From positions 1-64,000 of the forward strand of contig NZ_JAMXBF010000007.1 in the NCBI RefSeq assembly GCF_023823685.1: 64,000 nt of DNA, given 5' to 3'. How positions within the stretch are numbered: the first letter of the stretch is position 1; every line of letters starts with the position of its first letter. Origin of the DNA: Pseudomonas subflava (GTDB taxonomy: Bacteria > Pseudomonadota > Gammaproteobacteria > Pseudomonadales > Pseudomonadaceae). The translations under genes and the position numbers were made by a program. Shown here one piece after another: positions 42,656 through 55,600 of this stretch. The notes below the pieces were generated by a model. It was not told the origin of the DNA. It saw only the letters and a program-made list of their open reading frames with translations, and ran no database searches.

Positions 42656-44221
42656 ATGAACGCAGCCGAGAAACGCCGCCAACCGCTCTCCACCGGCTCG
42701 GAATGGACCTTCGAGCTGATCCGCCAGTACGACCGCGAGATCGCCCGCATCGCCGAGCGCTACGCGCTGGACACCTACCCCAACCAGATCGAGGTGATCA
42801 CCGCCGAGCAGATGATGGACGCCTACGCCTCCGTCGGCATGCCGCTGGGCTACCACCACTGGTCCTACGGCAAGCACTTCCTGGCCACCGAGAAGGGCTA
42901 TTCGCGCGGCCAGATGGGCCTGGCCTACGAGATCGTGATCAACTCTGACCCCTGCATCGCCTACCTCATGGAAGAGAACACCATGTGCATGCAGGCCCTG
43001 GTGATTGCCCACGCCTGCTACGGCCACAACAGCTTCTTCAAGGGCAACTACCTGTTCCGCACCTGGACCGACGCCAGCTCGATCATCGACTACCTGGTGT
43101 TCGCCAAGCAGTACATCATGCAGTGCGAGGAGCGCCACGGCATCGACGCAGTGGAAGACCTGCTCGACTCCTGCCACGCCCTGATGAACTACGGCGTGGA
43201 CCGCTACAAGCGCCCCTACCCCATCTCCGCCGAGGAGGAGCGGCGCCGGCAGAAGGACCGCGAGGAACACCTGCAACGGCAGATCAACGACCTCTGGCGC
43301 ACCATTCCCAAGAGCGAGCACAAAGGCGGCGAACAGGACAACCGGCGCTGGCCGGCCGAGCCGCAGGAAAACATCCTCTACTTCATCGAGAAGCACGCCC
43401 CGCTGCTGGAACCCTGGCAGCGCGAAGTGGTGCGCATCGTGCGCAAGATCGCGCAGTATTTCTACCCGCAGCGCCAGACCCAGGTGATGAACGAGGGCTG
43501 GGCCACGTTCTGGCACTACACGCTGATGAACGACCTGTACGACGAAGGCCTGGTCACCGAGGGCTTCATGATGGAGTTCCTGCAGGCGCACACCAGCGTG
43601 GTCTACCAGCCGGGCTTCGACAGCCCGTACTACAGCGGCATCAACCCCTACACGCTGGGCTTCGCCATCTACAGCGACCTGCGGCGCATCTGCGAACGCC
43701 CCACCGAGGAAGACAAGCGCTGGTTCCCGGACATCGCCGGCAGCGACTGGCTGACCACCCTCAAGTTCGCCATGCAGAACTTCAAGGACGAGAGCTTCAT
43801 CCTGCAGTTCCTCTCGCCCAAGGTGATCCGCGACCTGAAGCTGTTCAGCGTGCTGGACGACGACCAGAAGGACGACCTGCTGATCCCCGCCATCCACGAC
43901 GAGCTCGGCTATCGGCAGATCCGCGAGGCCCTGGCGGCGCAGTACAACCTGGGCAATCGCGAGCCCAATGTGCAGATCTGGAGCGTCGATCGCCGCGGCG
44001 ACCGCTCGCTGACCCTGCGCCACCAGCAGCACGACCGCAAACCGCTCGGCGACTCCAGCGGCGAGGTGCTCAAGCACCTGCATCGGCTGTGGGGCTTCGA
44101 TATCCACCTGGAAAGCATGCGCGGCGATCAACTGGTCGGCGTGCAGCGGGTGCCGCCGAGCAACGAGCAGGGCGACGAAAACGAGTATCCGCGCCTGGAC
44201 CTGGTGATCCCGCTCATCTGA
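42656..44221 (+). CDS. SpoVR family protein (YcgB-like)
   Basis: 521-residue protein of the SpoVR family, named for a Bacillus spore-cortex gene but common in non-sporulating bacteria. Characteristic segments are YPNQIEVITAEQMMDAYAS, IAHACYGHNSFFKGN and VMNEGWATFWHYT; the last two resemble a metal-dependent hydrolase with HxxxH and E residues. With PrkA and YeaH it forms a conserved stress module. The function is not established. The start ATG at 42656 is 10 bases after yeaH. Confidence 0.92.
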   Translation: MNAAEKRRQPLSTGSEWTFELIRQYDREIARIAERYALDTYPNQIEVITAEQMMDAYASVGMPLGYHHWSYGKHFLATEKGYSRGQMGLAYEIVINSDPCIAYLMEENTMCMQALVIAHACYGHNSFFKGNYLFRTWTDASSIIDYLVFAKQYIMQCEERHGIDAVEDLLDSCHALMNYGVDRYKRPYPISAEEERRRQKDREEHLQRQINDLWRTIPKSEHKGGEQDNRRWPAEPQENILYFIEKHAPLLEPWQREVVRIVRKIAQYFYPQRQTQVMNEGWATFWHYTLMNDLYDEGLVTEGFMMEFLQAHTSVVYQPGFDSPYYSGINPYTLGFAIYSDLRRICERPTEEDKRWFPDIAGSDWLTTLKFAMQNFKDESFILQFLSPKVIRDLKLFSVLDDDQKDDLLIPAIHDELGYRQIREALAAQYNLGNREPNVQIWSVDRRGDRSLTLRHQQHDRKPLGDSSGEVLKHLHRLWGFDIHLESMRGDQLVGVQRVPPSNEQGDENEYPRLDLVIPLI

Positions 44222-44296
44222 TCCAACCCTTCAGCCACCGGCGGTAAGCGCCGGTCGGCGCTTTCGCTTATCCTCCGCGGCAACGGAGGAATCGAC

Positions 44297-45532
44297 ATGC
44301 AGATCTACAAGGTTGGCGGCGCCGTGCGCGACCGCCTGCTCGGCCGGCCGGTGAGCGACACCGACTGGGTGGTGGTGGGCGCCACCGCCGAAGCCATGCA
44401 GGCCCAGGGTTTTCGCCCGGTGGGCAGCGACTTCCCGGTGTTCCTGCACCCCGAGAGCGGCGAGGAATACGCCCTGGCGCGCACCGAGCGCAAATCGGGA
44501 AAGGGCTACGGCGGCTTCACCTTCCACGCCAGCCCCGACGTGACTCTCGAAGACGACCTGATCCGCCGCGACCTGACCATCAACGCCATGGCCGAGGATG
44601 ACCACGGCCAGGTCATCGACCCCTACGGCGGCCTGCAGGACCTCGAAGACCGCCTGCTGCGCCACGTCTCCCCTGCCTTTGCCGAGGACCCACTGCGCGT
44701 TCTGCGGGTGGCGCGCTTCGCGGCGCGTTATGCGCCGCTGGGCTTCCGTGTCGCCACCGAGACCCTGGCGCTAATGCGCCAGCTGGCAGGCTCCGGCGAA
44801 CTGGAGGCACTGACGCCCGAGCGCAGTTGGAAGGAGATCTCCCGTGCGCTGATGGAGCCGCGCCCGGATGTGTTCATCCAGGTGCTGCGCGACTGCGGCG
44901 CCCTGGCGCGGCTGCTGCCAGAGCTCGATGCGCTGTTCGGCGTGCCGCAGCCTGAGACGCATCACCCCGAGGTGGACACCGGCGTGCATTGCCTGATGGT
45001 GCTGCACCAGTGTGCGCTGCACGAACAGCCGCTGACGGTGCGCTGGGCCTGCCTGCTGCACGACCTGGGCAAGGGCCGCACGCCCGAGGATGAATGGCCA
45101 CGGCACATCGCCCACGAGACCCGCGGGCTGAAACTGATCGACGCGGTGAACCTGCGCTGCAAGGTGCCGCGCGACTGCGCCGAACTGGCCCGGCTGGTCG
45201 GCGAATACCACACCCATAGCCACCGCGCGCTGGAGCTACGCCCGAGCACCCTGCTGGAGCTGTTGCAGAGCTTCGACGTCTACCGCCGGCCGCAGCGCTT
45301 CGAGGAATTCATCGCCGCCTGCGAGATGGACGCCCGCGGCCGCCAGGGCCTGGAACAGCGCGGCTATCCGCAGGCCGACTACCTGCGCGGCGCCATGCAG
45401 GCTGCGCGTGCGGTGGCGGTGCAACCGCTGGTCGAGCGTGGCCTGAAGGGTGCGGAACTGGGGGAGGCGCTCAAGGGCGAGCGGTTGAAGGCGCTCAAGG
45501 CCTACAAGCAGGCCGCCCACCCCGAACCGTAG
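44297..45532 (+). CDS. cca: Multifunctional CCA tRNA nucleotidyltransferase with HD domain
   Basis: Adds or repairs the 3' CCA end of tRNA. It has 411 residues. Head and neck motifs are [13 protein letters not shown] and [10 protein letters not shown], with the [10 protein letters not shown] and [19 protein letters not shown] regions and [12 protein letters not shown]. The C-terminal HD domain ([20 protein letters not shown]) gives 2',3'-cyclic phosphodiesterase/phosphatase activity in the E. coli enzyme. It starts 75 bases after spoVR and converges on folK. Confidence 0.96.
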   Translation: MQIYKVGGAVRDRLLGRPVSDTDWVVVGATAEAMQAQGFRPVGSDFPVFLHPESGEEYALARTERKSGKGYGGFTFHASPDVTLEDDLIRRDLTINAMAEDDHGQVIDPYGGLQDLEDRLLRHVSPAFAEDPLRVLRVARFAARYAPLGFRVATETLALMRQLAGSGELEALTPERSWKEISRALMEPRPDVFIQVLRDCGALARLLPELDALFGVPQPETHHPEVDTGVHCLMVLHQCALHEQPLTVRWACLLHDLGKGRTPEDEWPRHIAHETRGLKLIDAVNLRCKVPRDCAELARLVGEYHTHSHRALELRPSTLLELLQSFDVYRRPQRFEEFIAACEMDARGRQGLEQRGYPQADYLRGAMQAARAVAVQPLVERGLKGAELGEALKGERLKALKAYKQAAHPEP

Positions 45533-45548
45533 GTGAGCGTGGCGCGCC

Positions 45549-46076
45549 TTACGAGGACGTTGCCTCGATCAGCTCGGCCGGCGTCAGCTCGACGCCACGC
45601 CAGGCGAAGGGTACCGGCCACAGCTGCTGGTCGATTCGTGCCTCTTCCCACAGCGCGGCAAACGGCCGGCTCGCCTCGGGATGAGCCACGTCGGGCGCCA
45701 GCAACGCCAGCGGCCAGAGCACGAAGGCGTTCTTCAGGATCTCCGCCCGCGGCAGCACCAGGCCATCGAAGTTGCCCACCTGATCGCCGTAGAGCAGCAC
45801 GTCGATGTCCAGCGGCAAGCCTTTGCGCTCGGGGGCGTAGCGGCCGTTGTCGGCCTCGATGAACTTGAGCCGGCGGTCCAGCTCCTGCAACGACAACTCG
45901 GTGCGGCCGCTGACCACCAGGTTGTAGAAATTGCCGCTCTTGATACCCACCGGCCGGCTCTCGAACACTGGCGAGCAACGCAGGTCCTGGACGAACCCGG
46001 CAAGGGCGTCGAGCCCGGCGGTCAGGTGCAGCGTGCGGTCGGCGTTGCTGCCCAGGCCGAGGAAGATGAGGGTCAT
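45549..46076 (-). CDS. folK: 2-amino-4-hydroxy-6-hydroxymethyldihydropteridine pyrophosphokinase
   Basis: Transfers pyrophosphate to the pterin in folate synthesis. It has 175 residues. Motifs: [28 protein letters not shown], the metal site [12 protein letters not shown], and [16 protein letters not shown]. The usual R/H-P-L-D/R-x-D-I-D arrangement is slightly altered but the two aspartates are retained. Four-base overlap with folB upstream. Confidence 0.93.
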   Translation of the reverse strand: MTLIFLGLGSNADRTLHLTAGLDALAGFVQDLRCSPVFESRPVGIKSGNFYNLVVSGRTELSLQELDRRLKFIEADNGRYAPERKGLPLDIDVLLYGDQVGNFDGLVLPRAEILKNAFVLWPLALLAPDVAHPEASRPFAALWEEARIDQQLWPVPFAWRGVELTPAELIEATSS

Positions 46077-46426
46077 GGCCGGCTGCGCTCGATTTCCACA
46101 CCCACCGCGCGGGCCGCGGCGTTGACGCCCGGCTTGGTCACCCGCAGGCGCAGCCAGGTCGCGTTGAAGCGCTCCAACAGCTGCTCGGCCAGGCGTTCGG
46201 CGAAGGTCTCCACCAGCTCGAACTGCGCGGCGGCGGCAAAGGCCTGCACCTGTTGGTTGACCGCGGCGTAATCGAGGGCCTTGCTCAGGTCGTCACCGGC
46301 GGCGGCCGGGCGGATGTCCCAGGCAAATGTCAGGTCCAGCAGCAGGCACTGGCGAATGCCGCGCTCCCAGTCGTAGGCCCCGATCAGGGTGTCGACTTCC
46401 AGACCTTCGATGAAAACCTTGTCCAA
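46073..46426 (-). CDS. folB: Dihydroneopterin aldolase
   Basis: Cleaves dihydroneopterin for folate synthesis. It has 117 residues. The typical [20 protein letters not shown] start places initiation at a TTG (46426-46424), with GGAG about 7 bases upstream; the next ATG upstream would add an Arg-rich hexapeptide not seen in the family. [10 protein letters not shown] and [14 protein letters not shown] hold active-site residues, and KPG closes the site. Confidence 0.9.
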   Translation of the reverse strand: MDKVFIEGLEVDTLIGAYDWERGIRQCLLLDLTFAWDIRPAAAGDDLSKALDYAAVNQQVQAFAAAAQFELVETFAERLAEQLLERFNATWLRLRVTKPGVNAAARAVGVEIERSRP

Positions 46427-46501
46427 ACCTCGTCTCCGCTGCACGACAAGACCTGCGCCCCGCCGCTAGAATCGGGGCTCCCTCGCCCCGGAATGGATAC
46501 C

Positions 46502-47071
46502 ATGCTCTGGCTGCTGGCACTGCTCGCCTACCTGATCGGCTCGCTGTCCTTCGCCATCCTGCTCAGCCGCCTGGTCGGTGGGCCGGACCCTCGCGCCAGC
46601 GGCTCGGGCAACCCCGGCGCCACCAACATGCTGCGGGTGGCCGGCAAGAAGCTGGCGGTGCTGACCCTGCTCGGCGACCTGCTCAAGGGCCTGCTGCCGG
46701 TGCTGGTCGCCGACCTGCTCGGCTTCGACATCCAGCAACAGGCCTGGGTTGGCCTGGCCGCGGTGGTCGGCCACCTCTATCCGCTGTATTTCCGTTTTCG
46801 CGGCGGCAAGGGCGTCGCCACCGCCGCCGGCATGCTGCTCGGCCTCTATCCGCCGGCCGCCCTGCTGGCCCTCGCCGCCTGGGCGCTGACCTTCTTCCTC
46901 ACCCGCACCAGTTCGCTCGCTTCGCTGATCGCCACGCCGCTGACCCTGCCGCTGCTGGCCTGGCAACAACCGGAAGCGCTGCTGCCGATGTGCGTGCTGA
47001 CCGGGCTGATCGTCTGGCGCCATCGCGGCAATCTACGCGACCTGGTAGCCGGACGCGAACGACATTTCTAA
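46502..47071 (+). CDS. plsY: Acyl-phosphate:glycerol-3-phosphate acyltransferase
   Basis: Membrane enzyme making lysophosphatidic acid from acyl-phosphate, the first step of phospholipid synthesis with PlsX. It has 189 residues and five predicted helices. Family loops are intact: [32 protein letters not shown] and the closing RHRGNLRDL. The ATG at 46502 is chosen over the one at 46493 by family length. Divergent from folB. Confidence 0.95.
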   Translation: MLWLLALLAYLIGSLSFAILLSRLVGGPDPRASGSGNPGATNMLRVAGKKLAVLTLLGDLLKGLLPVLVADLLGFDIQQQAWVGLAAVVGHLYPLYFRFRGGKGVATAAGMLLGLYPPAALLALAAWALTFFLTRTSSLASLIATPLTLPLLAWQQPEALLPMCVLTGLIVWRHRGNLRDLVAGRERHF

Positions 47072-47090
47072 ACCCCGAGCTGAGCCACGC

Positions 47091-48116
47091 TCATATGGCG
47101 GGCAGCTGCTCCATCGGCCAGCGCGCCTGCACCATGATCTCCGGCCCCTCGTGCTGACCTGCCAACAGGCGCTGGCAGCCGGCGTAGGCGATCATCGCGC
47201 CGTTGTCGGTGCAGAAGCGCGGGCGAGCGTAGAACACCCGGCCCTTGAGCCCGGCCAGCATGCTTTCCAGCGACTGGCGCAGGGCCGAGTTGGCACTCAC
47301 GCCGCCGGCGATCACCAGGCTGTTGAGGCCGGTCTGCTTGAGCGCGCGCTTGCACTTGATGGTCAGGGTATCGACCACCGCATCCTGGAACGCCCGGGCG
47401 ACGTCGGCGCGGGTCTGTTCGCTGGCGTCACCGGCATCGCGGCACTGCTGCCAGGTGTTGAGGGTAAAGGTCTTCAGGCCGCTGAAGCTGAAGTCCAGGC
47501 CGGGGCGATCGGTCATCGGTCGCGGGAAAGTGAAGCGCCCCGGCGAGCCGGATTCCGCCAGACGGGCGATTTCCGGGCCACCCGGGTAGCGCAGGCCCAT
47601 CAGCTTGGCGGTCTTGTCGAATGCCTCGCCGGCGGCGTCGTCCAGCGACTCGCCGAGCAACTGATAGCGGCCGATGCCGTCGACCCGCACCAGCTGGGTG
47701 TGGCCGCCGGAGACCAGCAGCGCGACGAACGGGAAGGCCGGCGGCGCTTCCTCCAGCATCGGGGCCAGCAGGTGGCCCTCCATATGGTGCACGCCCACCG
47801 CTGGAATGCCCCAGGCAAAGGCCAACGCCTGGGCGCAGGCGGCGCCGACCAACAGCGCGCCGACCAGACCGGGGCCCGAGGTATACGCGACGGCCTCGAT
47901 CTGCTCGCGCTCGGCACCGGCCTCGGCCAGCACCTGGCGGATCAGCGGCAGCATGCGCTTGACGTGGTCGCGCGAGGCCAGCTCCGGCACCACGCCGCCG
48001 TAGACGCGGTGCAGGTCGATCTGGCTGAACAGGGCATCGGCCAACAGGCCGCGCTGGCTGTCGTAGAGGGCGACGCCGGTCTCGTCGCAGGAGGTTTCCA
48101 GGCCCAGCACTAGCAT
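47091..48116 (-). CDS. tsaD: tRNA threonylcarbamoyltransferase TsaD
   Basis: Catalytic subunit for N6-threonylcarbamoyl-A37 in ANN-decoding tRNAs. It has 341 residues. Metal-binding histidines are in [12 protein letters not shown], with [14 protein letters not shown] at the start and [11 protein letters not shown] and [11 protein letters not shown] near the end, all ASKHA-fold signatures. It is divergent from rpsU, the classical arrangement beside the macromolecular-synthesis operon. Formerly named gcp. Confidence 0.97.
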   Translation of the reverse strand: MLVLGLETSCDETGVALYDSQRGLLADALFSQIDLHRVYGGVVPELASRDHVKRMLPLIRQVLAEAGAEREQIEAVAYTSGPGLVGALLVGAACAQALAFAWGIPAVGVHHMEGHLLAPMLEEAPPAFPFVALLVSGGHTQLVRVDGIGRYQLLGESLDDAAGEAFDKTAKLMGLRYPGGPEIARLAESGSPGRFTFPRPMTDRPGLDFSFSGLKTFTLNTWQQCRDAGDASEQTRADVARAFQDAVVDTLTIKCKRALKQTGLNSLVIAGGVSANSALRQSLESMLAGLKGRVFYARPRFCTDNGAMIAYAGCQRLLAGQHEGPEIMVQARWPMEQLPAI

Positions 48117-48206
48117 GGGGTTAGAACCTTCAACACTGGCTATAAAAGGAGGCGCGCATGATAATCGCCGCCCCCCGGCCGGGCCAGCGCTTTTCGATCA
48201 GAGGCT

Positions 48207-48235
48207 TTGCATTCCTTGGCGTGAGGCGTTAATAT
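48207..48235 (+). promoter_or_regulatory. Sigma-70 promoter of the rpsU-dnaG-rpoD operon
   Basis: TTGCAT (48207-48212) and TAATAT (48230-48235) are separated by exactly 17 bases, about 85 bases upstream of rpsU. Spacing and hexamers are close to consensus and the position fits the known operon organisation. Confidence 0.65.
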
Positions 48236-48319
48236 CCGCAGCCCTTGAAAACCGACGTACTCCCGTGCCCTTGCCGGATCGCGTCGTCCATTCGGTAAAA
48301 CAGTGAAGGTACGACCTGG

Positions 48320-48535
48320 ATGCCAGCCGTCAAAGTTAAAGAGAACGAACCCTTCGACGTAGCTCTGCGTCGTTTCAAGCGCTCCTGCGAAAAGGCCGGC
48401 GTCCTGGCCGAAGTCCGCAGCCGCGAGTTCTACGAGAAGCCCACCACCGAGCGTAAGCGCAAGGCCGCTGCCGCTGTTAAGCGCCACGCCAAGAAAGTGC
48501 AGCGCGAGCAGCGTCGTCGCGAGCGCCTGTACTGA
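48320..48535 (+). CDS. rpsU: 30S ribosomal protein S21
   Basis: Small basic ribosomal protein of 71 residues near the 16S 3' end, required for initiation. Sequence ([19 protein letters not shown], then a Lys/Arg-rich tail ending RRERLY) is typical. First gene of the rpsU-dnaG-rpoD macromolecular-synthesis operon. A hairpin follows before dnaG, separating the high S21 level from low primase expression. Confidence 0.98.
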   Translation: MPAVKVKENEPFDVALRRFKRSCEKAGVLAEVRSREFYEKPTTERKRKAAAAVKRHAKKVQREQRRRERLY

Positions 48536-48568
48536 GTTATCAGTCGCGCCGCTAAAGGCTTCCGCGAT

Positions 48569-48590
48569 GCCCGGCTCCGGCCGGGCTTTG
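48569..48590 (+). terminator. Attenuator-like hairpin between rpsU and dnaG
   Basis: A 7-bp stem GCCCGGC (48569-48575) with GCCGGGC (48580-48586) is followed by a short, broken T-run (TTTGCATTT). It sits where the rpsU-dnaG partial terminator is known in E. coli, and would lower dnaG relative to rpsU. Confidence 0.6.
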
Positions 48591-48688
48591 CATTTCTGGC
48601 TGTACCCGACTCCGCTTCGCCACCCGGCGAATGACCGGAGTTTTTTCGTTTATGCTCCCGCCTCTGGCAACAGCACACCGACGAGCTC

Positions 48689-50692
48689 ATGGCCGGCCTG
48701 ATCCCGCAGTCCTTCATCGATGACCTGCTCAACCGCACCGACATAGTCGAGGTGGTGAGTTCGCGCATCCAGCTGAAGAAGGCCGGCAAGAACTACACCG
48801 CCTGCTGCCCGTTTCACAAGGAGAAAACCCCCTCCTTCAGCGTCAGCCCGGACAAGCAGTTCTACTACTGCTTCGGCTGCGGCGCCGGCGGCAATGCCCT
48901 CGGCTTCGTCATGGACCACGACAGCCTGGACTTCCCCCAGGCCGTCGAGGATCTGGCCAAGCGCGCCGGCATGGACGTACCGCGCGAGGAAAGCGGCCGC
49001 GGCCGCACCCCGCGCCAGCCCACCGACTCGCCGCTCTACCCGCTGCTCACTGCCGCCGCCGACTATTACCGCCAGGCCCTGAAGAGCCATCCGACGCGCA
49101 AAGCGGCAGTGGAGTATCTCAAGGGCCGCGGCCTGACCGGCGAAATCGCCCGCGACTTCGGTCTGGGATTCGCCCCGCCGGGTTGGGACAACCTGCACAA
49201 GCACCTGGGCGGCGACAAGCTGCAGCAGAAGGCGATGATCGACGCCGGCCTGCTGATCGAGAATGCCGAGAACGGCCGCATCTACGACCGCTTCCGCGAC
49301 CGTGTGATGTTCCCCATCCGCGACAGCCGCGGCCGCGTCATCGCATTCGGCGGCCGGGTGCTGGGCGACGACAAGCCCAAGTACCTGAACTCCCCCGAGA
49401 CCCCCGTATTCCACAAGGGCCAGGAGCTTTACGGCCTGTACGAGGCGCGCAAGAGCAACCGCGATCTCGACGAGATCATGGTGGTCGAGGGCTACATGGA
49501 CGTCATCGCCCTGGCTCAGCAGGGTCTGCGCAACGCCGTGGCGACCCTCGGTACCGCCACCAGCGAGGAGCATCTCAAGCGCCTGTTCCGCCTGGTGCCC
49601 AGCGTGCTGTTCTGCTTCGACGGCGACGCCGCCGGTCGCAAGGCGGCCTGGCGCGCCCTGGAGGCCACCCTGAGCAACCTGCAGGACGGCCGCCGCGCGC
49701 GCTTCCTGTTCCTGCCCGAGGGTGAAGACCCGGACACGCTGGTACGCCAGGAAGGCACGGACGCCTTCCGTGCGCGCATCAACCAGCACGCCCAGCCGCT
49801 GGCCGACTACTTCTTCCAGCAGCTCTCGGAAGAGGCCGATCCGCGCTCGCTGGAGGGCAAGGCGCATCTGGTGACCCTGGCCGCACCGCTGATCGACAAG
49901 ATCCCCGGCAATCACCTGCGCGCCCTGATGCGCCAGCGGCTGTCCGAAATCACCGGGCTCTCCGGCGAGATGCTGCAGCAGGTTGCCCAGAGCGCACCGC
50001 CCGCGCCGGCTCCGTCACCCGCCGGGCACGAGCCGCCGGCCGACTACGGCCATTACTACGACGCACAGCCGGACTACGGCGATGTCGCCGACTACGCCGA
50101 CCACATCGAGCCGCCGGCCGAGGCCTACGAGCAGAAGAAACCCTGGCAGAAAGGCGAGGGTCGCGCCTGGAAGAAGGACGGCGACTGGCGCAAGGGCGGA
50201 GACTGGAAAAAGGGCCCGCGCGACGGCGCACCGCCACGCAAGCCGGTGCACGTCGAGTCGCCGACTCTGACCGCCCTGCGCACCCTGCTGCACCACCCGC
50301 AATTGGCGCAAAAGGTCGAGGATGTCAGCCACTTCGCCGACGAAGACGATACTTATGCACAGCTACTGGTTGCCCTGGTCGGCACCCTGCAGAAGAGCCC
50401 GAAGCTGCGCTCGCTGCAGCTGATCGCCCGCTGGCACGGCACCGAACAGGGCCGTCTGCTGCGCGCACTGGCCGAAAAGGAGTGGCTGATCGAAGGCGAC
50501 AATCTTGAAAAGCAGTTCTTCGACACCATTACTACACTTACCCAGGGCCAGCTGAAGAAACACCGCGACCAACTGCTGCGGAGCGTCATGCACAAGAGCC
50601 CCAGCGAACTGAGCGATGAAGAGAAAGCTCTACTGAGAGAGCACTTCAGCCACGCCTCATCGACCCACAGCAAGAGCCCAACTGGCGCGTGA
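48689..50692 (+). CDS. dnaG: DNA primase
   Basis: Synthesises RNA primers at the fork. It has 667 residues. N-terminal CHC2 zinc domain (CCPFHKEKTPSF, YYCFGCG), the catalytic core with Toprim EGYMDVIALAQ and metal-site CFDGDAAGRKAAWRA, then a low-complexity linker (about residues 431-530) rich in Pro, Tyr, Lys, Trp and Gly, and the DnaB-binding C-terminal helical domain. The linker is longer and more tryptophan/lysine-rich than in enteric primases as I remember them. Confidence 0.97.
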   Translation: MAGLIPQSFIDDLLNRTDIVEVVSSRIQLKKAGKNYTACCPFHKEKTPSFSVSPDKQFYYCFGCGAGGNALGFVMDHDSLDFPQAVEDLAKRAGMDVPREESGRGRTPRQPTDSPLYPLLTAAADYYRQALKSHPTRKAAVEYLKGRGLTGEIARDFGLGFAPPGWDNLHKHLGGDKLQQKAMIDAGLLIENAENGRIYDRFRDRVMFPIRDSRGRVIAFGGRVLGDDKPKYLNSPETPVFHKGQELYGLYEARKSNRDLDEIMVVEGYMDVIALAQQGLRNAVATLGTATSEEHLKRLFRLVPSVLFCFDGDAAGRKAAWRALEATLSNLQDGRRARFLFLPEGEDPDTLVRQEGTDAFRARINQHAQPLADYFFQQLSEEADPRSLEGKAHLVTLAAPLIDKIPGNHLRALMRQRLSEITGLSGEMLQQVAQSAPPAPAPSPAGHEPPADYGHYYDAQPDYGDVADYADHIEPPAEAYEQKKPWQKGEGRAWKKDGDWRKGGDWKKGPRDGAPPRKPVHVESPTLTALRTLLHHPQLAQKVEDVSHFADEDDTYAQLLVALVGTLQKSPKLRSLQLIARWHGTEQGRLLRALAEKEWLIEGDNLEKQFFDTITTLTQGQLKKHRDQLLRSVMHKSPSELSDEEKALLREHFSHASSTHSKSPTGA

Positions 50693-50706
50693 AGCGTCAA
50701 ATCGGG

Positions 50707-50712
50707 TATAAT
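50707..50712 (+). promoter_or_regulatory. Possible internal -10 element for rpoD
   Basis: A perfect TATAAT lies 48 bases upstream of the rpoD start, just after the dnaG stop. No good -35 hexamer is at the right distance (TGGCGC is the best), so an internal promoter is only suggested; E. coli rpoD has internal promoters at the corresponding place. Confidence 0.3.
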
Positions 50713-50759
50713 CCTCGGCTTATTTTCAGCCCGCCAAGACCTTCAGTGGATAGGGTGCT

Positions 50760-52604
<1,845 letters not shown>

Positions 52605-52606
52605 TG

Positions 52607-52636
52607 GCAAAACCCCGGCACAGGCCGGGGTTTTTG
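52607..52636 (+). terminator. Intrinsic terminator after rpoD
   Basis: A 9-bp stem (AACCCCGGC 52611-52619 with GCCGGGGTT 52624-52632) is followed by a T-run. It lies seven bases past the rpoD stop and about 50 bases before rmcA, so rmcA should have its own promoter. Confidence 0.92.
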
Positions 52637-52687
52637 CTTCTGCGCGAACTACACTGAAAGCATCTCCCACGCTCCCGGACCCGTCGC

Positions 52688-55600
52688 ATGTCGCGTCTGC
52701 TGGCCATTCTCCTGTCGTGTCTGGCGTGCTGGGCGTGCCCGGCGGCGGCGCTCGAGCTCAGCTCGGACGAGCAGGCCTGGCTGGCCGAGCACCCGCAGCT
52801 GCACCTGGGCATCGACGCTTCCTGGCCACCCTTCGAGTTCCGTGACGACGAGGGGCGCTACAGCGGCCTGAGCGCCGCCTACGTCGAACTCATCGAAAAG
52901 CGCCTGCAGGTGCGCATGCTGCCGGTGGAGCCGAGCAGCTGGAGCGAGGTGCTGACCCGCGCCAGGGCCGGTCGCCTGGACCTGCTGCCGGGCGTGATGT
53001 CCACGCCCGAACGCCAGCGCGACCTGGCCTTCACCCGCCCCTACCTCGACTTTCCTATCGTCATCCTCGCCCGGCTCGACGGCCCGCAGCCGCGCCGGCT
53101 CGAGCAGCTGTACGGCCTCAAGGTCGCCGTGGTCGAGGATTACGCGCCGCACGAGCTGCTGCGCAGCCGCCATCCCGACCTCAACCTGCAGCCGCTGCCC
53201 AGCGTCTATGCCGCCCTGCAGGCACTGGCCACCGGCCGGGTCGACGCCATGGTCGGCGACCTCGCCTCGAGCATCTGGAGCCTGCGCCAGCTCAAGCTCG
53301 AGGGGCTGCAGGTGAGTGGCGAGACGCCCTACCGCTATCAGCTGGCGATGGCCGCCCCGCGCAAGCACGCGGCGCTGATCGGCATCCTCGACAAGCTGCT
53401 CGCCGAGCTCACCCCGGAAGAGATCGCCGCCCTGCAGGAGCCCTGGGTCGGCAGCGTGCTGGACGGTCGCAGCACCTGGCAGCACACGCTGCTGCTGTAT
53501 GGCGTGCCGATCCTGCTGGTGGCGCTGCTGGTGCTGGGCGCGGTGCTCTACGTCAACCGTCGCCTGCGCCGGGAGATGCGCGAGCGGCGCGTGCTGGAAA
53601 GGCGCCTTCGCGGCAGCGAACAGCACTACCGCGGCCTGGTGGAGAGCCTCAACACCGTCGCCTGGCAGATGAACATGGCGGACTTCCGCTTCACCTACGT
53701 CTCGCCGCATGCCGAGAAGCTGCTCGGCTACCCACGCCAAAAGTGGCTGGAAGCTGGCTTCTGGGAGCGCAGCCTGCACCCCGACGACGCCGGCATGGCA
53801 CGGGACTACTGCCACGCCGAGAGCGAGGCCGGGCGCGACCACAGCCTGGAGTACCGGATGCTCGCCGCCGACGGCCGGGTCGTGTGGATCCGCGACATCA
53901 TCACCCCCATCGCCACGGACGAGGGCACCGTGCTGCGCGGGCTGATGATCGACATCAGCGAGGCCAAACGTATCGAGGACGAGCGGCGGCGCTCCGAGGA
54001 GCGCTTCGAGCGGGTCTTCCACAACTGCCCGGACGTCTTGGTCATTGCCCGCCGCGTCGACGGTGTGCTGCTCACCGTCAACCGCACCTTCGAGCAGCAG
54101 CTCGGCATCGACGCCCGCGACGCCGTGGGTAAGACCGCCACCGAGCTGGACATCTGGGGCCTGCCGAGCATCGGCCCGATGCTGCTCAACAGCCTGCAGC
54201 GGCAAATCCTCAACAACCTGGAAATGCCGTTCCGCCGAAGTAACGGCGAACAGTTCACCGGCCTCATCTCCGCGCAACACATCGAGATGGACGGCCAGCC
54301 GGCCCTGGTGGTCGCGGTGCGCGACATCACCGAAGTGAAGCGCACCCAGCAGCAACTGCGCCTGTCCGAAGAGAAGTTCGCCAAGGCCTTCCACGCGTCG
54401 CCGGACGGCCTGCTGATCACCCGCCAGCGCGATGGCTCGATCATCGAGGCCAACGAGGGCTTCACCTGCATCACCGGCCACGACAGCCAGCAGGTGATCG
54501 GGCGCACCACCCTCGAACTCGGCCTGTGGGCCGACCCGCATGACCGCGACGAGATGATCACCCAGCTCCGCACCCAGGGTGCACTGCGCGACTTCCGCGC
54601 CTGGATCGGCACGCGCGACGGCCAGCGACGGCTCGGCGACCTCACGGTCCAGCCGATCATGATCGAAGGCGAGCCGTGCATGCTGATCATCACCCGCGAC
54701 ATCACCGAACGCGAACAGATGCAGGAGCGCCTGCACCAGGCCGCCACCGTCTTCGAGAGCACCGCCGAGGGCGTGATGATCACCGACCTCGACCAGCGCA
54801 TCACCGCGGTCAACCGCGCCTTCAGCGAGATCACCGGCTACAGCGAGGCGGAGGCGCTGGGCAACAGCCCGCGCCTGCTGGCCTCGGGTCGGCACGACCG
54901 CGCCTTCTACGACGCCATGTGGCAGCGGCTGACGGCCGAAGGACACTGGCAGGGCGAGATCTGGAACCAGCGCAAGAACGGCGAGCTGTTCCCGGAATGG
55001 CTGACCATCAGCGCGGTGCGAGACCAGAGCGGGCAGATCACCCACTTCGTCGGCGTGTTCGCCGACATCAGCTCGCTCAAGCACGCCCAGGCGCGCCTGG
55101 ACTACCAGGCCCACCACGACCCGCTCACCGGCCTGCCCAACCGCATGCTGTTCGAGAGCCGCCTGGACACGGCGCTGAACGACGCCCGCAGCGACCAGCG
55201 CCGCGGCGCCGTGATGTTCCTCGACCTGGACCGCTTCAAGCACATCAATGACAGCCTCGGCCATCCGGTGGGCGATCAGCTGCTCAAGGGCATCGCCCTG
55301 CGCCTGCGTGAACAGCTGCGCGAGGTCGACACCGTGGCGCGCCTGGGCGGCGACGAGTTCATCGTCCTGCTACCGGGCCTGCACGACCCGCGCGATGCCG
55401 AGCGTGTGGCGACCAAACTGCTGACCTGCTTCAACGCGCCCTTCCAGGCCGAAGGCCACGAATTCTTCATCAGCGCCAGCATCGGCATCAGCCTGTTCCC
55501 CGAGGACGGCGGCGACGTCGCCACCCTGGTCAAGAATGCCGACGCGGCCATGTACAGCTCCAAGGCCAAGGGCCGCAACCGCATCGAGTTCTACACCCGC

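Noticed and set aside
52649..55264. Long open frame of 871 codons on the minus strand opposite rmcA
   Set aside because: An antisense frame produced by GC-rich codon bias; it has no domain motifs and lies wholly against a clear gene.
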